A stretch of 5,801 nucleotides of DNA, from NCBI GenBank assembly GCA_013042255.1, contig JABDQK010000221.1, positions 1-5,801 on the forward strand. Direction: 5' to 3'. How positions within the stretch are numbered: position 1 is the first letter of the stretch; each line of letters starts with the position of its first letter. The notes beneath the pieces were generated by a model that was given only the letters and a program-made list of their open reading frames with translations, did not search any database and was not told the origin of the DNA. The DNA is from Flavobacteriaceae bacterium (GTDB taxonomy: Bacteria > Bacteroidota > Bacteroidia > Flavobacteriales > Flavobacteriaceae). Positions 1 to 5,162 of this stretch are shown piece by piece. A program made the position numbers and the translations under genes.

Positions 1-880
1 CGAGTTCGAACTGATTCGGAGCGACTTCATTATGCCTCGTTTTAACCGGAATACCCAGTTTGGTGCATTCCACCTCCAGGTCTTTCATATAATTGATAGC
101 ACGGAGCGGAATCACTCCAAAATAGTGATCGTCTAATTGCTGCCCCTTAGCGGCGGCCTGGCCTACAAGCGTTCGTCCGGCGAGTACCAGATCAGGTCTG
201 GAGTTTGCAAGGGTCTTATCAATAAGAAAGTATTCCTGCTCCCAGCCAAGAGTGGCCAGAACCTTATTCACAGTTTTGTCGAAGTATCTCGCAACACCGG
301 TGGCCGCTTCATCAACTGCATGTAGTGCACGTAATAAAGGTACTTTATTATCCAGGGCCTCTCCGGTATACGAAACAAACACGGTAGGAATACACAAGGT
401 GGCACCGTAGATAAACGCTGGTGAAGTAGGATCCCATGCCGTATATCCCCTGGCTTCAAATGTATTACGGATACCGCCACTAGGGAAGCTGGAGGCGTCT
501 GGTTCCTGCTGCACCAATTGACTGCCGCCAAATTTCTCAATGGCCCTGCCATTGGGGAGCAGGTCAAAGAAGGCATCGTGTTTTTCGGCAGTTGCTCCTG
601 TTAGAGGCTGAAACCAGTGCGTATAATGAGTTGCCCCCATGGATAATGCCCAGGCTTTCATCGATTCTGCAATCTGATCGGCCATCTTCCTGTCGATTTT
701 AGATCCGGTAAATATGGCATTCTTTACACTTTGAAAGGCATCTTTGGTAAGGTACTGCGTCATTCGATCCTCATTAAACACATGCTTACCGAAGAGTTCT
801 GATCTTTTGGTTTCTTCAACAATAGCTATAGCTTTTCTCTGTGCACTAAGGCTAATGGCATTCAATCTTTGACTAGACAT
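1..880 (-). CDS. glnN: Glutamine synthetase type III (GSIII), N-terminal part; gene runs off the left edge
   Basis: Glutamine synthetase makes glutamine from glutamate, ammonia and ATP in the cytoplasm. Reading leftward from the ATG at 880-878 gives an open frame of 293 codons with no stop before the edge. The family is usually about 700-730 aa, so roughly the C-terminal 60% is missing here. GSIII hallmarks are visible: [18 protein letters not shown] (residues 87-104, GSIII N-terminal domain), a [12 protein letters not shown] segment (125-136), the metal-binding strand [10 protein letters not shown] (212-221) and [12 protein letters not shown] (282-293), where the window ends. GSIII differs strongly from GSI and GSII in length and in these motifs, so the assignment is firm. 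The start fits the usual N-terminus ([10 protein letters not shown]); no Shine-Dalgarno is seen, as is normal in Bacteroidota. It diverges from a type II enzyme, and the two share a 204-bp control region. Confidence 0.96.
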   Translation of the reverse strand, partial: MSSQRLNAISLSAQRKAIAIVEETKRSELFGKHVFNEDRMTQYLTKDAFQSVKNAIFTGSKIDRKMADQIAESMKAWALSMGATHYTHWFQPLTGATAEKHDAFFDLLPNGRAIEKFGGSQLVQQEPDASSFPSGGIRNTFEARGYTAWDPTSPAFIYGATLCIPTVFVSYTGEALDNKVPLLRALHAVDEAATGVARYFDKTVNKVLATLGWEQEYFLIDKTLANSRPDLVLAGRTLVGQAAAKGQQLDDHYFGVIPLRAINYMKDLEVECTKLGIPVKTRHNEVAPNQFEL

Positions 881-960
881 AAAGGGATGGATTTTTATTC
901 CGGGAGCTAAATTAAACATTTCGCAGATATACCCCTATATTTAATAATAATTTACAATGA

Positions 961-980
961 ACCCCCATAAAAATAGGGGT
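961..980. repeat. Palindrome ACCCCCAT-AAAA-ATAGGGGT (candidate operator)
   Basis: Two 8-bp arms separated by four A residues; seven of eight arm pairs are complementary, the exception being C opposite A at the sixth position. The left arm is repeated as ACCCCTAT at 931-938, exactly 30 bp upstream, and as CCCCCCAT at 1013-1020. The compact two-fold symmetry suggests a site for a dimeric DNA-binding protein. There is no following T-run, and the short arms with a 4-nt loop argue against a terminator. The binding protein is unknown. Confidence 0.5.
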
Positions 981-1026
981 GTTGATAATTATGTCGAAAT
1001 TATTGATAAATACCCCCCATTTTTTT

Positions 1027-1036
1027 ATACATGTAT
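1027..1036. repeat. Perfect 10-bp palindrome ATACATGTAT
   Basis: The palindrome lies about 50 bp upstream of the GSII start codon, between the candidate -33 and -7 positions of the GSII promoter. Short perfect palindromes occur by chance in AT-rich DNA, but the position is one where a repressor would act. It is flanked by CCAT and ATGG, and on a larger scale by the C-tract at 1013-1018 and the G-tract at 1055-1059. Confidence 0.35.
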
Positions 1037-1047
1037 GGAAAAAAATT

Positions 1048-1055
1048 TATTTTTG
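1048..1055 (+). promoter_or_regulatory. Candidate -7 element TATTTTTG for the GSII gene
   Basis: TATTTTTG matches the Bacteroidota primary sigma factor -7 consensus TAnnTTTG exactly. A transcript starting a few bases downstream would have a leader of about 25 nt before the ATG at 1085. The -33 position (1025-1027, 20 bp upstream) reads TTA, one mismatch from TTG. An alternative pair is TTG at 1003-1005 with TATACATG at 1026-1033, also spaced 20 bp, but its -7 element is weaker. The G-tract at 1055-1060 overlaps the end of this element. Confidence 0.45.
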
Positions 1056-1084
1056 GGGGTCGAAAAAATTAACAAAGAAAGATT

Positions 1085-2107
1085 ATGAGCAAGACAAAAT
1101 TGGAATACATCTGGTTGGATGGACATGAGCCAACACAGGAACTGAGAAGCAAAACCAAGATCGAAAACGATTTTGGTGGAAAACTGGAAGATTGTCCTCT
1201 CTGGTCATTTGATGGAAGTTCAACGGAGCAGGCAGAAGGTGGATCTTCAGATTGTTTATTGAAACCCGTTGCCATCTATCCTGACCCGGAGAGAGCAAAT
1301 GGATTTTTAGTGATGTGTGAGGTAATGAATGCCGATGGCAACCCTCACGAATCAAACCATCGTGCCCAGATTGACGATGATGACAATGATTTCTGGTTCG
1401 GATTTGAACAGGAATATTTCTTAATGGACACTGAAACCGACTTACCACTTGGATTTCCAAGGGGTGGTTTTCCTGGTCCACAAGGGAAATACTATTGTTC
1501 CGTAGGTGGAAGGTACACCTGGGGAAGGGATTTTGTGGAAGAACATATGGACCTATGTATCGCCGCAGGAATCAATATCGAAGGAATCAATCAGGAGGTA
1601 GCACCAGGACAGTGGGAATTCCAATGTTTTGCCAAAGGAGCTAAAAAAGCAGGTGATGAGATATGGGTTGCCCGCTATCTGTTAAACCGACTTTCAGAAA
1701 AATACGGATACTATATTGAATTGCACCCAAAACCTGTGAAAGGGGATTGGAATGGTTCAGGTATGCACGCGAATTTCTCCAATACTACATTGAGAACCTG
1801 TGGTTCCAAAGAAGTTTACGAAGCCATTTGCGAAGCATTCAGACCGGTTGCTCAGGATCATATTGGCGTTTATGGTGCCTTTAATGATGAGAGACTTACA
1901 GGACTTCACGAAACTGCATCCATCAAGGATTTCAGTTATGGTGTTTCCGACCGTGGAGCATCCATCAGGATTCCGATCATCACCGTAGAGAAAGGTTGGA
2001 AAGGCTGGTTAGAAGACAGACGTCCTGCTTCTAATGGGGATCCTTATAAGATTGCCGGAAGAATAATTAAAACTGTGAAATCTGCTAATATAGGAGTTTC
2101 AGTATAA
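1085..2107 (+). CDS. glnII: Glutamine synthetase type II (eukaryote-like GSII), complete
   Basis: This 340-aa cytoplasmic enzyme makes glutamine from glutamate, ammonia and ATP; the length is usual for GSII (about 330-370 aa). Family motifs appear in order: WSFDGSSTEQ (residues 40-49, beta-grasp domain), FGFEQEYFLMD (105-115, with metal-ligand glutamates 108 and 110), GINIEGINQEVAPGQWEFQ (162-180), GDWNGSGMHANFS (220-232, with the active-site histidine 228) and GLHETASIKDFSYGVSDRGASIRIP (273-297, with substrate-binding arginines). All expected catalytic segments are intact. The ATG follows an A-rich leader without a Shine-Dalgarno sequence. The gene lies head to head with the type III enzyme and is closed by a hairpin terminator. 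GSII is typical of eukaryotes but is also known in several bacterial groups, Flavobacteriia among them as I recall. Nothing in the sequence suggests recent transfer. Confidence 0.97.
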   Translation: MSKTKLEYIWLDGHEPTQELRSKTKIENDFGGKLEDCPLWSFDGSSTEQAEGGSSDCLLKPVAIYPDPERANGFLVMCEVMNADGNPHESNHRAQIDDDDNDFWFGFEQEYFLMDTETDLPLGFPRGGFPGPQGKYYCSVGGRYTWGRDFVEEHMDLCIAAGINIEGINQEVAPGQWEFQCFAKGAKKAGDEIWVARYLLNRLSEKYGYYIELHPKPVKGDWNGSGMHANFSNTTLRTCGSKEVYEAICEAFRPVAQDHIGVYGAFNDERLTGLHETASIKDFSYGVSDRGASIRIPIITVEKGWKGWLEDRRPASNGDPYKIAGRIIKTVKSANIGVSV

Positions 2108-2131
2108 GAGTTTAATTAGCTCTTTTAAAAT

Positions 2132-2170
2132 AAAAAACCGTTTTCAGAGAAATTTGAAAACGGTTTTTTT
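2132..2170. terminator. Bidirectional intrinsic terminator between GSII and the antiporter gene
   Basis: A 14-bp perfect stem, AAAAAACCGTTTTC (2132-2145) with GAAAACGGTTTTTT (2156-2169), encloses a 10-nt loop. It is followed by T residues on the plus strand, and the leading A-run supplies a T-run on the minus strand. It lies 24 bp after the GSII stop codon and about 20 bp after the stop of the convergent antiporter gene, so it can end both transcripts. Confidence 0.92.
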
Positions 2171-2188
2171 ATGCCTTAACAATGTAGG

Positions 2189-3175
2189 CTACCCGAGCGC
2201 AAAGTATACGAAAGCAGCGTAACCAAGAAGGAGTATTAATCCGTCACGCCATCCCAGCCTCAGGCCTTTAGGAAAAAAAACGAGAGGAAGTACCAAAAAA
2301 GCAAATCCCAGCATCCAGAAGACATCATTGGTAAGTAATCCCCGATCAATAACATAAATCGGACTTACCATTGAAGTAATGCCCAGTACGGCGAGAAGAT
2401 TAAATATGTTTGAACCAAGGAGGTTCCCCAGTCCAATCGCTTTTTCTTTTTTGAGGATCGCAATCACAGAAGCCGCAAGTTCAGGAATACTTGTTCCTAC
2501 CGAAACCACAGTTATCCCAATAATTCGCTCGCTTACATGGTAAAAAGTGGCAAGACCTACGGCACCGGTTATCAGAAATTCGGATCCGGCCCAAAGAGCC
2601 AGTCCTCCTATCCCTAGAAAGAAGACTGCTATGTAAAGCGGTAAAGGTAGAATGCTCTTGTCAAAATCCTCTACTACAGCAGGTTTTTGGAATCGCAGCA
2701 GGAATACCAGGAAAAGAAACAGGCAGGCCAGCATAATTGTACCTTCCAACGCGCTTATCACGCCATCGAAATAAACCAAAAAAAAGAAAAGAAGAGACGC
2801 CGCCATCATCACAGGCCAGTCTGTGGTATAAAAACTTTTTCGAACATCTATAGGCCTTAAAATAAGTACGATCCCCAACACTAAACCGAGATTGGCAATA
2901 TTGGATCCAACAACATTCCCAAGGGCCAGATCCGGAAATCCTTCCAGGGCGGCATTAACACTGACAATGAGTTCAGGGGTAGAGGTGGCAAAAGATACAA
3001 TGGTCATCCCAATAATGATCCTGGGGATATTTAGCCTTAATGAAAGGGCCACGGATGCTTTCAGAAGCCAGTTTCCACCCATGATCAGTAATGCCAGGCC
3101 AAGGACAATAAAAATAAAATTCTGCAAATGTGAGGTTTTAACAAATATAATAGAATCCCTGAGGAGACCAGACAT
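2189..3175 (-). CDS. CaCA-superfamily Na+/Ca2+ exchanger-like antiporter (YrbG-like)
   Basis: This 328-aa inner-membrane protein probably exports a cation such as Ca2+ in exchange for Na+, K+ or H+. Both alpha-repeats of the family are present. Repeat 1 has GMTIVSFATSTPELIVS (residues 56-72, key glutamate 68) and LGNVVGSNIANL (85-96). Repeat 2 has GITVVSVGTSIPELAAS (220-236, glutamate 232) and LGNLLGSNIFNL (249-260). Each repeat carries the conserved G-T/S-S-x-P-E and GNxxGSN signatures that form the ion site. About ten hydrophobic segments flank a short polar linker near residues 163-176. The length is typical of bacterial members. The ATG at 3175-3173 leaves about 18 residues before the first membrane segment; the next Met (32) lies inside that segment, so the upstream start is preferred. 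It stands alone, convergent with GSII and divergent from the BlaI operon. Substrate ion not determinable from sequence. Confidence 0.93.
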   Translation of the reverse strand: MSGLLRDSIIFVKTSHLQNFIFIVLGLALLIMGGNWLLKASVALSLRLNIPRIIIGMTIVSFATSTPELIVSVNAALEGFPDLALGNVVGSNIANLGLVLGIVLILRPIDVRKSFYTTDWPVMMAASLLFFFLVYFDGVISALEGTIMLACLFLFLVFLLRFQKPAVVEDFDKSILPLPLYIAVFFLGIGGLALWAGSEFLITGAVGLATFYHVSERIIGITVVSVGTSIPELAASVIAILKKEKAIGLGNLLGSNIFNLLAVLGITSMVSPIYVIDRGLLTNDVFWMLGFAFLVLPLVFFPKGLRLGWRDGLILLLGYAAFVYFALG

Positions 3176-3249
3176 ACAATATGCAATTTCAGAATATACC
3201 TATTTATGTACTATAAAATTTACAGTTTACCGTAATGGAAATGTTAAAT

Positions 3250-3265
3250 AACTACAAATTTAGTT
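3250..3265. promoter_or_regulatory. Candidate BlaI operator 1 (AACTA-N6-TAGTT)
   Basis: The sequence AACTACAAATTTAGTT has 5-bp perfect arms around a 6-bp spacer, and 6 of its 8 base pairs are symmetric. It includes TACA (3253-3256), and TGTA follows at 3265-3268; TACA/TGTA dyads are characteristic of BlaI/MecI operators in Gram-positive bacteria. It overlaps the -33 TTG of the downstream promoter. Assignment to the BlaI-like protein of this operon is an inference from position. Confidence 0.6.
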
Positions 3266-3294
3266 GTATAACTATTTTTTTAGTAGTAGGTTTG
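3264..3294 (+). promoter_or_regulatory. Promoter of the hydrolase-blaI-M56 operon (TTG-N20-TAGGTTTG)
   Basis: TAGGTTTG at 3287-3294 is an exact match to the Bacteroidota -7 consensus TAnnTTTG, and TTG at 3264-3266 lies 20 bp upstream, as expected for the -33 element. Transcription would begin at about 3300, leaving a leader of about 50 nt to the ATG at 3350. Two dyads occupy its core, one over the -33 element and one between the two elements, which is a repressor-like arrangement. Confidence 0.72.
3270..3285. promoter_or_regulatory. Candidate BlaI operator 2 (AACTA-N6-TAGTA)
   Basis: AACTA (3270-3274) and TAGTA (3281-3285) flank six T residues. It has the same architecture and left arm as the dyad at 3250-3265, and begins exactly 20 bp after it, about two helical turns, so two dimers would bind the same DNA face. 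The intervening TAGTT (3261-3265) and AACTA (3270-3274) also form a dyad with a 4-bp spacer. It lies between the -33 and -7 elements. Confidence 0.52.
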
Positions 3295-3349
3295 ATTCAA
3301 GTTATTCTCGGTGGCAATTAGTCAGTTCAACTCAAAAATTTCAATAAAG

Positions 3350-4786
3350 ATGGAAAAAGAAATATGGTACGTATTGTTCAGTTTCCTTCTGCTTTCAGCC
3401 TGTGATCAGAATCAATCAGCTGAGCATACGGCTTTCGATAATGAAGAACAAAAAACAGAATTTGTATCCGCAATAGAGCCAATAATACAGGATTATATTT
3501 CCCTGGAAATTTTTTCTGGAGTGGTGTTGGTAGCTGATAACGGACAAATAATATTTCACAAGGCATACGGACTTGCTGACAGGGAAACGGGAAAACCCAA
3601 TGAACTGAACACCCTGTTTGATATTGGGAGTATGAACAAAACTTTCACCCGGATTGTGGTAAAACAACTCGAGGAAGAAGGCCGCTTAAAGTTGACAGAC
3701 AAGCTGATCAACTACGTACCGGGTTTTAAAGATGAACGCGCTGGGGAAATAACGATCAATCATTTGCTGGAGCATCGTTCTGGTTTTGGCGATTATCACA
3801 GTCCAGGCTATTTTGATCTGCCCCTGGAAGAGCGAAAATTGAATGCCATAGTTGAACGGGCTAAGGACTATGAATTACTATTCCCTCCCGGAGAAGACGA
3901 CGCTTATTCTAATCTTGGGTATGTAATATTAGGTAAGATCATTGAAGAGGTGTCGGGCGAGTCCTATTTTAAAAACGTTCAGGACCGAATCGTTGACAAA
4001 CTGAAACTCCAAAACACCTACCTCAACGATTTTAACGGGTTGGAAAACAGGGTTGCCAAAGGCTATCTATATACCCCCCTTGGCGTACTAGAGGAGAATT
4101 CTACCCTCCAGGACATTCCAAATCCAGATGGTGGCTTTTTATCCACAACGGCGGATATCCAGAAATTCTATCACTCTTATTATTATGATACGCTGTTGAT
4201 GTCAGAAGACAGTAAAAAAGCTGATCCTTATTTCCAGTTCTTGGAACAACTACCCCCAGGGAAAGCGGCCAGCGCTGCAGGCGGTTTCGATGGTTTTAAC
4301 TCAGTATATCTGCAGGTGATGGACAAGGACCTCAGCATTATCGTATTCGCCAATATGGATGAACCGGTTGCTGAGCGGATCGGCCTCGACATCCTCGGAC
4401 TTTATCGGGGTGAGGAAATTCAAAAACCCTCCTTGCCAGCTATTCAGAATGTAAGGATCAATTTCGAAGAAAACGGACTTGAATATGTCGAGAAGCACTT
4501 CGACTCTCTAACCGTAAACTTTCATCCTACAGATCCCAAGGATTTTATTCTCAATGATCTTGGCTATGCTTATCTTTATGGGGCAAACAATCCTGATTCG
4601 GCTCTACAGCTCTTTGAACTCAACACAAAACTATTCCCGGAGGTAGCAAATTGCTGGGACAGCTATGGGGAAGCCCTGCGGATGAAAGGCTTAAAAAAAG
4701 AAGCCATTGCCGCCTATGAAAAGGCATTGGAAATAAGACCCGGGCTGGAGTCGGCCCAAGAGGCCCTTCGCGAACTAAAGAAATAA
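3350..4786 (+). CDS. Lipoprotein serine hydrolase of the beta-lactamase/PBP4-like fold with C-terminal TPRs
   Basis: Predicted 478-aa envelope lipoprotein of the serine beta-lactamase-like family (PF00144 type), which includes class C beta-lactamases, DD-peptidases and esterases. A hydrophobic segment ends in a lipobox, LLSAC, with Cys18 as the lipidated residue. The nucleophile motif SMNK (Ser94, Lys97) lies in FDIGSMNKTFT; the second motif YSN (Tyr186-Asn188) lies in DDAYSNLGYVILGKI. Where HxG/KTG is expected, the sequence reads AAGGFDGFNS (about 309-318), with no His or Lys, so substrate use may differ from a beta-lactamase. Residues about 398-465 form two TPR-like helical repeats ending in a consensus EAIAAYEKALEIRP. 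An in-frame GTG at 3311 would add 13 residues before the signal, but it lies only about 10 nt after the predicted transcription start, so ATG 3350 is preferred. It is first in an operon with blaI-like and M56 genes, 16 bp before blaI. Family call firm; substrate unknown. Confidence 0.88.
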   Translation: MEKEIWYVLFSFLLLSACDQNQSAEHTAFDNEEQKTEFVSAIEPIIQDYISLEIFSGVVLVADNGQIIFHKAYGLADRETGKPNELNTLFDIGSMNKTFTRIVVKQLEEEGRLKLTDKLINYVPGFKDERAGEITINHLLEHRSGFGDYHSPGYFDLPLEERKLNAIVERAKDYELLFPPGEDDAYSNLGYVILGKIIEEVSGESYFKNVQDRIVDKLKLQNTYLNDFNGLENRVAKGYLYTPLGVLEENSTLQDIPNPDGGFLSTTADIQKFYHSYYYDTLLMSEDSKKADPYFQFLEQLPPGKAASAAGGFDGFNSVYLQVMDKDLSIIVFANMDEPVAERIGLDILGLYRGEEIQKPSLPAIQNVRINFEENGLEYVEKHFDSLTVNFHPTDPKDFILNDLGYAYLYGANNPDSALQLFELNTKLFPEVANCWDSYGEALRMKGLKKEAIAAYEKALEIRPGLESAQEALRELKK

Positions 4787-4802
4787 TTCCATTTATAAAA
4801 AC

Positions 4803-5162
4803 ATGAAAAAACTGACAAACAAAGAGGAAGAGGTAATGAAGATTCTCTGGAAGCTGGAAAAGGCTTTTGTGAAGGAGATACTCGCCGAAATAGATGAAGA
4901 TCGACCTCACTACAACACCCTCTCTACCATAGTGAGGAACCTGGAGGATAAAAACTACGTGGGCCACGAAGCTTTTGGGAATACTCATCGTTATTACCCT
5001 CTGATTTCCAAGGAAGCCTATCGCAAGCGATTTGTGAATGCCAGGATAGCCGACTTCTACGATAATTCCTATAAAAGCCTGGTTTCTTTCTTTGCTAAGG
5101 AAGAAAAAATATCAGTGGAAGAACTGAAGGAAATAATTGAACTCATTGAAAAAAATAAATGA
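4803..5162 (+). CDS. BlaI/MecI/CopY-family transcriptional repressor
   Basis: This 119-aa winged-helix repressor matches the usual family length (about 120-130 aa). The N-terminal DNA-binding domain shows the pattern LTNKEEEVMKILW (residues 4-16), then helix VKEILAEI (23-30) and recognition region HYNTLSTIVRNLEDKNYV (36-53), followed by the wing HRYYPLISKEAY (62-73). The C-terminal half is helical, as expected for dimerisation. In staphylococci BlaI is inactivated by proteolysis dependent on BlaR1; the equivalent stretch here is near SLVSFFAKEE (92-101), but no cleavage site can be assigned. Its stop codon overlaps the M56 start (TGATG), a sign of co-translation. It probably binds the dyads at 3250-3285 and represses its own operon. 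Bacteroidota BlaI-like proteins may respond to signals other than beta-lactams, so the inducer is left open. Confidence 0.94.
   Translation: MKKLTNKEEEVMKILWKLEKAFVKEILAEIDEDRPHYNTLSTIVRNLEDKNYVGHEAFGNTHRYYPLISKEAYRKRFVNARIADFYDNSYKSLVSFFAKEEKISVEELKEIIELIEKNK

Larger units (their letters stand above)
881..1084. promoter_or_regulatory. Shared divergent control region between glnN and the GSII gene
   Basis: This very AT-rich spacer separates two divergent glutamine synthetase genes. Against that background, five G/C tracts stand out: ACCCCTAT at 931-938, ACCCCCAT at 961-968, ATAGGGGT at 973-980, CCCCCCAT at 1013-1020 and GGGGGT at 1055-1060. There is also a direct repeat TTGATAA (982-988 and 1003-1009, 21 bp apart) and an inverted pair ATAATT (985-990) / AATTAT (998-1003). 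I infer that the repeated boxes bind a nitrogen-responsive regulator acting on both genes; I know of no regulator with this site. No sigma-54 element and no NtcA site (GTA-N8-TAC) was found. On the minus strand no convincing TAnnTTTG element was found for glnN. Confidence 0.6.

Noticed and set aside
268..576. 102-codon open frame on the minus strand
   Set aside because: It lies inside glnN in another frame; the glnN frame carries unmistakable GSIII motifs, while this frame resembles no family.
881..1084. Sigma-54 promoter or NtcA site for the glutamine synthetase genes
   Set aside because: No TGGCAC-N5-TTGCA-like element and no GTA-N8-TAC site was found in the spacer.
1083..1481. 132-codon open frame antisense to the GSII gene
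   Set aside because: It is antisense to a fully motif-supported GSII gene and shows low-complexity, non-family-like sequence.
3176..3249. Promoter for the antiporter gene on the minus strand
   Set aside because: No TAnnTTTG element with a TTG about 20 bp upstream could be found on that strand; nothing reliable to annotate.
2892..3251. 119-codon open frame running from within the antiporter gene into the intergenic region
   Set aside because: Most of it is antisense to the conserved alpha-1 repeat of the antiporter; its end covers the candidate operator region and no domain is recognisable.
3311..3349. Upstream GTG start for the serine hydrolase
   Set aside because: It would put 13 polar residues before the signal sequence and leave only a ~10-nt leader after the predicted transcription start; the ATG at 3350 gives a standard-length lipoprotein signal.
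4620..4988. 122-codon minus-strand open frame across the hydrolase-blaI junction
   Set aside because: It is antisense to the TPR tail and the BlaI DNA-binding domain, both well supported.
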